NCBI RefSeq assembly: GCF_030035675.1
Contig: NC_084500.1
Span: 10,843,514-10,907,513, forward strand
DNA from: Rhineura floridana
Lineage: Eukaryota; Chordata; Lepidosauria; Squamata; Rhineuridae
DNA: 64,000 bases
Reading direction: 5' to 3'
The notes below the pieces were generated by a model, which made no database searches, was not told the origin of the DNA, and was given only the letters and a program-made list of their open reading frames with translations. A program made the position numbers and the translations under genes. Every line of letters begins with the position of its first letter. Positions within the stretch are counted from its first letter, which is position 1. Shown here in pieces: positions 45,925 to 56,889 of the stretch.

Positions 45925-46601
45925 TGTGACGCCCTTCCCTGGCTCTCCCTGTCAGGTTCCTACCTGCGCGTGGCTACTGCCTGTCACTAGGCACCACCAG
46001 GGACTCCACCAGTCCGGACTGTCCTTTTTTATTGTTTCTCTCCCCGCTCTAGCACAGATCTCAACAGATCCCCCTGCTAGGCAACCACCAGTCACGTCCT
46101 AATACTAGTATTCCCAGAGACTCTGAATACTGGTATTGTTATTCTCTTCACCGCTGCCACCATTTCTTACAGTTCCCCTTCAGCCTTGGTCATTACCTTA
46201 CCCTCCCTTCTGGTCTGTGAAACCCCAGCCAAGGATCAGGCCTTTGGTAAACCAAATTAAGTATTTATTAAAGATAACAAAGCTAACAAGATTAACAAGA
46301 TTTCTTCTTAAGGCACATAAGCATATGGTTTTACTCAATACTAATCCGAACTCCACCCCCCTCCTTCTCCACTCTCTCCTGGTAAACCACTCTCTCAAAC
46401 CCACCAAACAACCCACTCTTTCTCTTCTCCCCCCAGATTCCACTCTCACTCTTCCTTTTATACGTTCAGCCATTTTAAACACTCAGCCAATCATCTAGCA
46501 TTCTACTGCCCATTCACTCCCCCTCCTCTTTCACTCCACTTACCATGTATCTTCTAAACAACCAACACTTACCATATATACATTAATATAGGAACATCAC
46601 A
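45925..46601 (-). repeat. Gmr1-like element, 5' LTR
   Basis: 677 bp, the undisturbed LTR. On the minus strand it has a TATA-type motif (TATAAAAGG, near 46455) and AATAAATAC (near 46265). Confidence 0.93.
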
Positions 46602-46649
46602 GCTACGTCTCCACTGAGCACTCCCTACTGTGTGGGATCGAAACCCAAG

Positions 46650-47087
46650 TATGCAGACATCTGTGGATTTGCTAGGTATGCTGTCTACCAGGAGGATGCC
46701 ATCATCTTTACCATCACTTATCAAGCCCACCGACAGGTATCCTTTTCTCCTCATCCATGTGGGAACAAATGATACTGCCAAACGGAGCTATGAAGAAATC
46801 ACATCAGACTTTGCAGCTCTGGGAAGGAAACTCAAGGACTTGGGGGCCCAGATAGTTTTTTCATCCATCCTTCCAGTACTTAGAAGAGTAGAAAGGGAAA
46901 GAAAAATACTCCATGTGAATGAATGGCTACGAAGGTGGTGCAGACGTGAGAGATTTGGATTCTGGGACCATGGGCTATGGTTCCTGGAAGATGGACTGCT
47001 GGCAAGTGATGGGTTGCATCTCACAAGGACTGGGAAGAATGTGTTTGGCCACAGCATGGAGAAGTTCATCAGGAGGGCTATAAACTG
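46650..47087 (+). CDS. CR1 ORF1, esterase domain (5'-truncated)
   Basis: The frame 46630-47088 carries the SGNH/PHD-esterase pattern known from CR1 ORF1 proteins: LLIHVGTNDTAKRSYEEI (block III) and LLASDGLHLTRTGKNVF (block V, with catalytic Asp and His). Block I (GDS) is absent because the copy starts late. The esterase is thought to help membrane or lipid interactions of the CR1 particle. Confidence 0.82.
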
Positions 47088-48585
47088 AATCCTAAAGGGG
47101 AGGGAGACGTAAACTTGGTGGTAATGACTGATGAAGGCTTATGCACAGTAGCAGGACCAGAGAGATTGGCTCTAATAGGCCCAGTAACAGCCCTCAGAAA
47201 AATGTAGTAAGGAAGCCAAGCCATAAATCACATGGTCTTCGATGTCTGTATACTAATGCACAGAGCATGGGAAACAAGCAGGACAAACTTGAACTCTTAA
47301 TACAGGAGGGCAATTACGACTTGATATGTATAACTGAAACTTGGTGGGATGACTCTCATGACTGGAATACAGCAATTGAAGGATACAACTTGTTCAAGAA
47401 GAACAGAAGGAATAAAAAGGGAGATGGAGTTGCGCTATATGTTAAAAATATATATCCCTGCACAGAAATACAGGAAGATGAGCTTGTTAGCTCCACCGAG
47501 AGTATCTGGATTAAAATTAATGGGGCAAGTAATAAAAGGAATGTGGTGCTTGGAGTCTACTACCGACCACCCAGTCAAGGAGAAGATGAGAATGTAACTT
47601 TTGAAAAGCAAACTGCCAATGTCTCAAGGAGGCATGATTGCCAATGTCTCAAGGAGTAATGGGGGATTTCAATTATCCTGATATCTGTTGAGAGACAAAT
47701 TCTGCCAAACACGGCCCCTCCAAGAAATTCCTGACTTGTGTTGGAGATAACTTTCTCCTACAGAAAGTGGAGGAAGCAACCAGAGGAGCAGCTATCCTGG
47801 ACTTGATTCTAACCAATAGAGATGATTTGGTGGATGAAGTGGCAGTTACGGGAAATCTGGAGGAAAGTGGCCACACCATACCTGAATTCTTGATTTTAAC
47901 AGAAACAAAAGCTGAGAGAAGCCATACGCGCACCCTGGACTTCAGGAAAGCTGATTTTAATAAACTCACAACAATTGTAAGTACAGTTCCATGGCAATCG
48001 ACCCTAATGAGATAAGGAGTCCAAGATGGGTGGGAATTTCTAAAAAAGGAAATTCTAAAAGCGCAATGGGCAAGCAATTCCAACAAGGAAAAAAGGGGGG
48101 AAACAGCAGAAGAAGCCAATGTGGCTTCACAAAAACCTTAAAGACCTGAAAACAAAAAAGGAGACATGCAGGAAGTGGAAAGAAGGCCAGGCCACAAAGG
48201 AAGAGTACAGGCAGGTATTACGGAATTGCTGGGATGGTGTCAGGAAGGCTAAAGCTGAGAATGAGCTGAGGCTAGCGAGGGAAGCTAAAAGCAACAAAAA
48301 AGCTTTCTTCAGGTACATCCATAGTAAAAGACAGAGAAAAGAAATGGTGGCACAGCTACTCAATGAGGATGGCAAAATGATAACAGATGACAAAGAAAAG
48401 GCAGAACTGTTCAATTCCTACTTTGGCTCAGTCTTCTCCCAAAAAAAGGTCTATAACCCTCCTGGGAAACATGAAGTAGAAAGGGCAGGATTGGAGCTTG
48501 AGATTGATAGACAAATGGTCAAGGAATACCTAATCACTTTGAATGAGTTCAAATCTCCAGGCCCGATAAACTGCATCCTAGAGTA

Positions 48586-50364
48586 TTGAAGGAACTGGCT
48601 GAAGAACTCTCGGAACTGCTGTCTATGCCGGATGACTGGAGGAGAGCTAATGTTGTCCCTATCTTCAAAAAGGGTAAGAAGGAGGAATCGGGGAACTACA
48701 GACCAGTCAGCCTAACATCAATCTCTGGAAAAACTCTGGAGCAGATTATAAAGCAGTCAATCTGTAAGCACCTTGAAAGCAATGCAGTGATTACTAGGAG
48801 CCAACATGGATTTATGAAGAACAAATCCGGCCAAACTAATCTCATCTCATTTTTTGATCGGGTAATCTCCCTTGTAGACTGTGGGAATGCTGTGGACATA
48901 ATATATCTCGACTTCAGCAAAGCTTTTGACAAAGTGCCCCATGATATTCCAATTAGCAAGCTAGCTAAATGTGGGCCGGATGGAACAACTATCAGGTGGA
49001 TCCACAGTTGGCTCCAGAATGGTACTCAAAGAGTGCTTTTCAATGGTTCCTTCTCAAAATGGGCAGAAGCAATGAGTGGGGTACCACAGGGCTCGGTCCT
49101 GGGCCAAGTCCTCTTTAACATTTTTATTAACGACTTGGAGGAGGAGGTACAAAGCATGCTTATTAAATTTGCAGATGATACAAAGTTGGGGGGCATAGCT
49201 AATACCGTGGAAGACAGAAACAAAATTCAAAGGGACCTTGATAGGCTGGAGCATTGGGCTGAAAACAACAGAATGAAATTCAACAGGGATATAAACAAGC
49301 TCTTTAAGAGCCTGGATCAGAACACCCCAAAAGCAAAAGAAAAAAAACAAGAAAAGAATGACGAACCAAAAAAGGGAAACATAGACACCCAGAAAATGAC
49401 TCCTCCTAGGCCAAATCTTTTGATCCTAAATGGCCACCCAACAGATGAACAAGCAAATCAACAAAAAACGTGGGAACTGAGTTGGAGCCGACATAAAATA
49501 GTTCTCGATAATTACCCCAAACCACTCGGTTTCCAGCCTCAAATGGCAAGGAAACACCACTTTTTAAAACTCTTACAACACAGCTCTCTTTTTAACTTTA
49601 GTATGAAAGATATAACAAGGATCGAGTACTTATATTACAATAAAGTCACCGCCAGGGCAATCATCTCATTTGTCACACAGTGGAAGGCGAAAAACTTTTG
49701 GCAACATAGAACTTCATTAGCAGTGTTAGACATACACGTCCGCCGCTACTTTGAAAATAAGGCACCACCTCTCCCTCTGACCGACACAAAGATGCTCAAT
49801 TCTCTTCCAAGCTCGACGATTAATAAGAGACCAAAAGCGAAGGAAGACCTAATCATTTCAATTTGTGAAGACCAAATTACCTCGGTCCCAAAAGAAGTCC
49901 AACATGTTCAGGTTCCCGAAGAGGCCAGACCCGATCTTGAAACCTCGCTGCCTTTGCCTCCACAGGAACTGAACCACACTCTATATTGGTCCCAGGAACC
50001 TCTAGATGAGGATGAAAAATCTCCACTGGAAGCTTTTACTGCTCTTCCGTTCAACGAAAGAATAGCAATACTTTCCAGACTGGACCTAATGAAATTCCGC
50101 CTGGTAAGTGCACATATCCAATTACCTATGCCAAATCTTTCTCTCCAGTCATCCCGATCCACTGAAACAAGCAACGAGAAAGTCTTTGATCTTTCAGTGA
50201 TAATGGCAAATGAAACACCATTGCTGGCACTTTCTCTAGATGACCCAGATAAGCTAAATTCAATGCCTTCTAAGTTGAAAAGAAGATCAAAGGAGGGATT
50301 AAACTCAAGTTCCAAAAGTAACGCGATGAATGACAGTGACATCTCCAATGCACATAACAACTGA
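48586..50364 (+). other. Chance fusion frame: CR1 RT + nested LINE ORF1 (592 codons)
   Basis: A single open frame begins in CR1 reverse transcriptase (48586-49290, through FADDTKLGG) and passes the insertion junction without a stop into ORF1 of the nested LINE (about 49291-50364). The second half has KHHFLKLLQHSSLFNFSMKD and a serine/lysine-rich end. It is a by-product of nesting. Expression is unknown. Confidence 0.85.
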
Positions 50365-53300
50365 CCCTTCTCGATACTCTCATGGAACATCATGGGATGG
50401 AAAAACAAACTCCATGATGCAGAATGGTCATCATATTTACAAAAATTTAAGATAATATGTCTGCAAGAGACCTGGCTGCCCATAGAGAACACCCCATATC
50501 TACGAGGCTACAGAGGCTTTAACATCCGGGCAACCAAAAATAAAAACAAAGGGCATACAAGTGGAGGACTCACAACCCTAGTTTCGGTGGATCTCCTAGC
50601 GGACTCTGAGCTATTGCCTTGTGGAGACACCCAATACATACTAGCTATCAGGCTAACAGATAACAAATTTGGCTCGCTCATATGCGTAAACATCTATTTC
50701 CCGCCCGCAATAGCCCGACAAGAATCAACGTGGGAACAATTATCAGATATAATGAGCGAAATAAGGAGACAACATCCTCAATCCCACATCATTCTTTGCG
50801 GAGATTTCAATGCCAGACTCGGCTCAGCCACAGGGCGATCGCCACCACGAACAATGACCCTTATCCACCTTTACCCACAGATCCTAGGACATCACAAGAC
50901 ACCCATTCCAACAAGCAAGGCCACTGGCTAGTCGATTTTCTGAGCATGACAACTCTACAATGTCCCCATGGCTCCAAGCAGGACTCTTCCAAAGGAACAT
51001 ATACTTACATGACCAACAGAGGGACCAGTGTAATAGACTATATTTTCATCTCAGTGCCCCTCTATCTAGAGATCACGGGGTTCAAAGTAGACAATAGGCC
51101 AGAAAGCGACCACCTTCCTTCAATCCTGTTTCTCAAAACGTCTCCATCTAGTCTTCCCCAATCATGCTCTGTGATTGATGAGGGCTTACCGATAGAACGA
51201 AGAAAGCCCTGGTCACAAGAGCTAAACACTTCCATTGCCCTACTCCTGTCTAGCCCCCAGTTTAGTGTAAACAAACAAAATCTCATAACCAGGCCAGGAG
51301 AAGTTTTGACTCACTATCAAACCATAATTAACGCTCTTAGACCAAAGCTAACAAAGACCCATTTTAATAAGCCAAATAGACAATGGGCCAAGTCATGGTT
51401 TGACAGAGACTGCAAAATGGCAAGGAACCAGTTAACGAAATACACAAGGGGGGCACTAAGAGACCCGACAAACTACCCTCGGGCAACACTTGTGATCTTA
51501 AGATCAAACTACAAGCAGCTACTAAAACAGAAAAAGCATGCATTCGCAAGAGCTGGCTGGTTATCCCTTGCTCAATCTGTCAAAGACAAAAATGAGGGCA
51601 GATTTTGGGAATTGGTAACCAGTGGAGCAAAGCACCCACAGGAGCCATGTCAGATCACAGCTTTACAATGGCTTGACCATTACGCTACCCAAAATCACCA
51701 ACAAAAATCCCCTCACTTTTCTCTTCCCCTATGGCAGAAGCCATCATCGCCTCCTTGGCCCCCAGTCCCACCATCTCTAGTGAAGGAACTAATTTCTTCC
51801 CTCAAACAAGAGAAGGCGCCTGGTGAGGACATGTTACCCCCAGACATTTTTAAAATTTTTCCAGACTGGTGGCCCCCGATCCTAGCTAAACTTTTTACCC
51901 AAATAAATGACACTGGCAAACTTCCTGCTGGATGGAACCTCAGTATAATTATTCCAATCTATAAAAAGGGTGATCGCACAGATCCGAATAACTACCGACC
52001 AATAAGTTTGATAGACATCGGAGCCAAACTTTACACAAAATTCCTAATGATGAAATTAGAAGAATGGGAGGAGGCCAACAGAATCATCCATCCTGAACAA
52101 GCAGGATTCAGGAAAGGCCACAGCACAATAGACCACTGTGCCACCCTCTCCTTTCTAGCAAAAAGGTCAATGCATGGCCCGACAAAGCGTCTATACGTAG
52201 CCTTTGTTGACTTAGCGGCAGCGTTTGACTCAATTGACAGAACTAGACTATGGGGAAAACTTAAAAACTCCAACACAGACGGTCGCTTATTATTTCTGAT
52301 AAGATCACTATACACCAATACCAACGCTAGAGTCAGAGTGGGCCCCACAGGTTCCCAAACAGACCCTTTTCTAATAACAAAAGGAGTCAAACAGGGTTGC
52401 CCTCTGGCACCTTTTTTATTTAACTTTTATCTAAATGATGTAGTAACGGCAGTATCAGGAATGGACCTTTTCCCTCCTTCCCTGGGCCCAAGGAAAGTTT
52501 CCCTACTTTTATATGCGGACGACATGGCCCTATTATCAATAACCCGTAATGGGCTCAGAAGGGCCCTGGCAAGGCTCTCATCTTATTGTGCCACTGAAAA
52601 TCTACAAATAAACTGTGCCAAAACAAAAATCATGGTATTTGGTAAAAGGTCACCAATACATAAATGGACAATAAATGGACATCCAATTGAGCAATGTCGG
52701 ACCTTTAAATACCTTGGTATTTTTTTTCCCGATTCCCTCTCTTGGAGAAAACACATTGAACACATAAAAAAGGCCGCACTTAGAATTAGTGGATCTATCC
52801 TGAACTTCTACCGTACAGCAGGGAGCAATCTAGTTTTCCCGGCCTTAAAATTATTCCAAAGCAAAGTTATACCGATGATCCAATATGGAGCCCCAATCTG
52901 GGGATGGCAAAATCCACTACTTGATCACTTAGAGACAGCTCAAAATAATTTTTTAAAAAAAATCTTGCTTCTCCCTTCAGCCACTCCAGCGGCCTTAATC
53001 CAGGCAGAAACTGGGACTCCATCAGTCAGAGCAATGATCCATTCCGCCCTGATAAATTTTTGGAAAGTGGATAAACAACCCCCCCCATGCCAAACTTTAA
53101 AAATTAGCGCATCAGACATATGGTCGGACAAATTTTGTTCTGCCCAACTCACGAAAATTTGTCAACTTTACCACATTGACTGTAAAGCGTTACAAGATCC
53201 TTTTAATAAAACCAGCTTCAAGGAGGCCATCCTTCTCCACACAGCCTGGATACACAGATTAGCATTAGCAAACTCCAACTTTTCAACCTGGTATAATCTC

Positions 53301-53615
53301 TTTAAAACAGACCAAACAAAAGCAAACTATTTAGATTTCCTCACCTCAGTAAACTTGCGTCACGCCTACACTGATGACACACCTTCACGCATTATCTTTC
53401 TTCTCTCAGACAGAGACCCAGGTGTAACTTACAGGGTAGCTCTATTTGCCTTAGCAGTGCAGAAGTTGCAAAGGAAATGTTCACTCGAACCAGGGCCCGT
53501 TACTTAGATTTCTCAAGAGACAACATTGTATGTAATAATATTCATGATTTTATTTGACTTTTAAAAGTGTATTTTCGGTCTGAGGCCTATGGCCAGACAG
53601 CAATAAATGATGATG
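49291..53615 (+). mobile_element. APE-type LINE nested in CR1
   Basis: Near-identical flanks AACAGGGATA and AACAAGGATA (target duplication with one mismatch) lie at about 49282-49291 and 53616-53625. It is 5'-truncated in ORF1 and ends GGCCAGACAGCAATAAATGATGATG. It is about 4.3 kb long, the second longest copy of this LINE family here. Confidence 0.9.
50365..53507 (+). pseudogene. Nested LINE ORF2: endonuclease-reverse transcriptase, one frameshift
   Basis: Frame 50392-50931 holds ILSWNIMGWKNK, ICLQETWLP, ICVNIYFPPAIA and IILCGDFNARLGSATG. The second frame is open to 53507 with SVIDYIFISVPL, PESDHLP, EKAPGEDMLPPDIF, IYKKGDRTDPNNYRPISL, EQAGFRKGHSTIDHCATL and YVAFVDLAAAFDSIDR. It continues GVKQGCPLAPFLFNFYLNDV, VSLLYADDMALLS and FKYLGIFF. 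A single frame change near 50,840 separates the two. All catalytic motifs are kept, so this is the best preserved LINE ORF2 in the window. It lacks the usual cysteine-rich tail in clear form. Confidence 0.92.
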
Positions 53616-54360
53616 AACAAGGATAAATGCAAAGTTCTGCACTCAGGAAAAAGAAACCAAATGCACAATTATAAGATGGGGGATACTTGGCTCAGCAATA
53701 CGACATGTGAGAAGGATCTTGGAATTGTCATTGATCACAAGCTGAATATAAGCCAACAGTGTGATGTGGCTGAAAAAAAGGCAAATGCTTTATTAGGCTG
53801 CATTAACAGAAGTATAGTTTCCAAATCGCGTGAAGTACTAGTTCCCCTCTATTCAGCACTGGTTAGGGATCATCTGCATCCAGTTCTGGTCTCCGCATTT
53901 CAAGGATGCAGACAAACTGGAACAGGTTGAGGAGGGCAACAAGGATGATCAGGGGACTGGAAACAAAGCCCTATGAGGAGAGACTGAAAGAACTGGGCAT
54001 GTTTAGCCTGAAGAAGAGAAGACTGAAGGGAGATATGATAGCACTCTTCAAGTACATGAAAGGTTGTCACATAGAGGAGGGCCAGGATCTCTTCTCGATC
54101 GTCCCAGAGTGCAGGACATGGAATAATGGGCTCAAGTTGCAGGAAGTCAGATTTCGACTGGACATCAGAAAAAACTCCGTTAGAGCTAGACAACAATGGA
54201 ACCAGTGACCTAGAGAGGTAGTGGGCTCTCCAACACGGGAGGCATTCAAGAGGCAGCTGGACAGCCATCTGTTGGGAATGCTTTGATTTGGATTCCTGCA
54301 TTGAGCAGGGGGTTGGACTCGATGGCCTTATAGGCCCCTTCCAACTCTACTATTCTATGA

Positions 54361-54615
54361 AATCCCTCCAACACTGTGTGCAAAGCTGGTACATACCTAT
54401 CCCCAAAGACTTAAGGTGTCTCTACCGAAAGGTGTCTCTACCAAATATTAATGTGTGGGGGTTGTATGCAAGCAACATGTTTCAATTTTTTATGTTTCTT
54501 ACTTATTTCAAAATAAAATATCATAAAGAACGAAATTAGTGTACCATTTGTACCAATTCAGTAATATGAGAGCATTAGTTAGGGGTCTGATTACCTTTGC
54601 AAGACACTGTATATA
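54361..54615 (+). mobile_element. Tc1-type DNA transposon, 3' end
   Basis: The transposase C-terminal coding region (CTCCAACACTGTGTGCAAAGC) is followed by TATTAATGTGTGGGGGTTG and the terminal repeat GGGGTCTGATTACCTTTGCAAGACACTGTATA. That terminus matches Tc1 elements of fish, frogs and reptiles. It abuts the CR1 end directly. Confidence 0.85.
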
Positions 54616-54959
54616 GCTAAAACATTCAAGACCAAACATTAAGAAAATTAAAAGATTAAATACATTAAGAAGGAGGAAACCAGGTACAGCTGTGTTTGGA
54701 CCTTTGGCTAATAAGGGAGTCAAAAGGTGTTCTTAAGAAGGAAAAGGAAATTGCGAAGCTAAATTCTTTTCATCCGGCCTCATTGCACAAGATGTAGGGT
54801 ACATCCTTGCACCCAAATTAACTTTCTTAGGAAGGTATTCTGACAGACCAAGGCAAATAGTGGTGACATGAGATTACGTTCTAGGCCTTATTGACAAATA
54901 AAAAAAATGGGTCAAGAGAGCATCCACCTGAGAATTCTTAGAAAACTCAAATGTGAAGT
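54616..54959. other. Intergenic DNA, nothing identified
   Basis: AT-rich, with no open frame or known repeat. Confidence 0.4.
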
Positions 54960-55185
54960 TGCTGACTAGCGGCTATAAATGGCTATGTATTACCTCCAGT
55001 AATGGAGGTGGGATGCCTCTGAATGCGAGTTGCTGAGAATCACAAGTGAGGAGACTAATGTTCTCAGGTCCCACTTGCAAACTTCCTTATAAGCATCTGG
55101 TTGGCTACTGTAAGAACAAGATACTGGACTAGACAAGGCTTTTGGTCTGATTGAGCAGGGCTCTTCTAATCTTACGCAGTTGTCC
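54960..55185 (+). repeat. Dispersed squamate repeat, unclassified
   Basis: TACCTCCAGTAATGGAGGTGGGATGCCTCTGAATGC ... GCATCTGGTTGGCTACTG ... TTTGGTCTGATTGAGCAGGGCTCTTC. The reverse complement is at 6365-6545. Confidence 0.55.
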
Positions 55186-55884
55186 CTTTAATTCATTATG
55201 GAATGACTGCTGCATTAAAGAATGACTGCTGCATTAAAGAAAAATATTTTAAAAAAGAGTACTGAAAAAGGTTTTTTAAAAGTTAAATAATAAATCAATG
55301 CCAACTGAGTTGGCCTTAGTGGCAAGTATCCAGCATACTGCATTTTCACTTTTCCCTAGTTCAGATCAGGGTAAGCATGCACCTTCTTTGAATTATGTTT
55401 ACACCTATGAAATGAGCAACCTAAATGTTAGATGGAATCCCATTTTAATGCTCCTCCTACCAATAAACCAAACTCACAACAATCTGCACATAGAAGATAG
55501 TACATCAGGTCTATTTGTGCTAAGAGAATTACAATTCTGTGTTCCAGGTGATCCAAACGCGTGTGTGCTGAATTTTGCACATATTACATGCACAATTTCT
55601 CTCACTTTATTTTGTTAACGATTTGTGGGGAGGGGGCAGAGAGACAAGGAACATGGCTGAGTTCTCATTACTCAACTACTTCACATCTAATTCAACCACC
55701 TCTCTGCCTCTACACCTTGCTGACACACTATCAATCAGATCTTTGCAAACATTGGGGCTGGTGTATAAATTAAAAAGAGTGAAATACTCAAGTCGTCAAA
55801 TTCATTACCTCCATGGAGTTATGGCATACAGATATCCCAGCTATGCTGAATTCTTCCTGGACGTATTTGTTACCTGTATCTAAG
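55186..55884. other. Intergenic DNA, nothing identified
   Basis: No gene is supported. Small open frames near 55298-55883 have no recognisable motif. Confidence 0.4.
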
Positions 55885-56002
55885 GAGTTTCTGAACTTAC
55901 AAGATCTGAACAAGGCAGTTCACGACAGATGCTCTTGGAGGTCATTGATTCATAGGGTCACCACAAGTCGTAATCGACTTGAAGGCACATAACAACAAGG
56001 AG
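55885..56002 (+). mobile_element. BovB/RTE 3' tail
   Basis: GAACTTACAAGATCTGAACAAGGCAGTTCACGACAGATGC ... TCATAGGGTCACCACAAGTCGTAATCGACTTGAAGGCACATAACAACAA matches the ends of the copies at 28680 and 29265. Confidence 0.85.
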
Positions 56003-56261
56003 TTTCTTGTGGAAGTGTTTTTTTTTAAAATATAATGCCTCACTTCTCTTGCACATTCACCCTCCCTCCCCTCTGCCAGCTCACCTCATGCAGTACACTT
56101 GATTCTACTGAATGTACAGAATAGCACTAGCCTCAATCTGCGCTGGGGCAGCAGTTTCAAAATTATTGTCCGGTTAGAACTGTAGGAATCAAAACTCAAA
56201 CCTCAGTCTGGGTCCAGAAAGCAACAGGAAGCCACTTCTAACTATCAGTTGTATGTGTTCT

Positions 56262-56402
56262 CCCTAGAGTACTGTTCTTCAACCTTGGATCCCCGGATGT
56301 TGATGGACTACAACTCCTATAATCACTGACCATGCTGTCTGGGGATGATGGGAGTTGTAGTCCAATGCCTAGAGACCCAAGGTCGAAGAACAGCGCCCTA
56401 AG
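56262..56402. mobile_element. hAT-like MITE
   Basis: Inverted ends CTGTTCTTCAACCTTGG and CCAAGGTCGAAGAACAG with TGATGGACTACAACTCC and GGGAGTTGTAGTCCA inside. Confidence 0.7.
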
Positions 56403-56889
56403 AGCAAGGGTGGGCAACCTGTGGCTGTCTGCTTCATTCAGAGGTCGGGGAAACTGACATGGATGGAGTGATGAAAGGAAGAGGGAGGGAAGCCCTCTGA
56501 CAAGACCAATCTCTCTCTGTTCTGGCAGCCTGCTGGGCAGTGAAGAACGGAGAAAAGGGGTCACTAGAAAGAGAGAGGAGTAGCCCCACCCACTACCAGC
56601 TCCGCTCCCACTGACAACAAGGCCTACAACAGGTAGCATCCCCAGGGGAATGCAGCCCTCCCCTCTACAGAAAAAAAATCCCCATCCCTGCCCTAGAGGT
56701 CTGCTTTTTCTCTGAGCCTCCGGCAGCTGAGTGACAGCCTATGAATGATTTGCCCAAAAGACAACTCCATGTAGCAAACACTGCACAAGTCCCAAATCCA
56801 AGAATAAAGATTCACAAAGGGTTGAGCCAGCAAGAGAATTCACGACCACCTCGTGAAGATAGGAGAATGGAACAGAAGACTTAGCCACG
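56403..56889. other. Intergenic DNA downstream of NLK
   Basis: No gene or recognised repeat. The minus frame 56639-56238 overlaps the MITE and has no motif. Confidence 0.4.

Larger units (their letters stand above)
38372..46601 (-). mobile_element. Full-length Gmr1-like Gypsy retrotransposon (SCAN-like capsid, IN before RT)
   Basis: Two LTRs and GCTAC target duplications (38367-38371 and 46602-46606) define it. A polypurine tract (AAGGGGGGTAAAA on the minus strand) lies at the inner edge of the left LTR, so transcription runs leftward. The order is 5' LTR, primer-binding region, gag, pol (protease, integrase, reverse transcriptase, RNase H), 3' LTR. The integrase-first order and the capsid match the Gmr1-like group. 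The LTRs differ at about seven sites (about 1%), so it is young. Apart from the LINE in its 3' LTR it looks almost whole, with only about two breaks. It is treated here as a fossil. Confidence 0.94.
47141..54207 (+). pseudogene. CR1 ORF2: endonuclease-reverse transcriptase, interrupted
   Basis: Endonuclease motifs are LYTNAQSMGNK, ICITETWW and VVLGVYYRPPSQ. After frame changes near 47,640, 48,020-48,110 and 48,575 the reverse transcriptase runs NVVPIFKKGKKEESGNYRPV, RSQHGFMKNKSGQTNLISF, YLDFSKAFDKVPHD, SGVPQGSVLGQVLFNIFIND and LIKFADDTKLGG. The nested LINE cuts it at 49290. From 53616 it resumes NKDKCKVLHSGKRN, CEKDLGIVIDHKLNIS and the C-terminus ...FRLDIRKN to 54207. A direct repeat TGCCAATGTCTCAAGGAG (about 47614 and 47639) marks a small local duplication. 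Confidence 0.88.
46650..54360 (+). mobile_element. CR1 LINE, nearly full length, split by another LINE
   Basis: It runs from within ORF1 to the diagnostic CR1 end GGCCCCTTCCAACTCTACTATTCTATGA. The nested LINE occupies 49291-53615. Without it the CR1 is about 3.4 kb. A second, short CR1 end is at 32515-32790. Confidence 0.9.

Noticed and set aside
56238-56639. A 133-codon minus-strand open frame near NLK
   Set aside because: It overlaps a MITE and has no recognisable domain or codon pattern.
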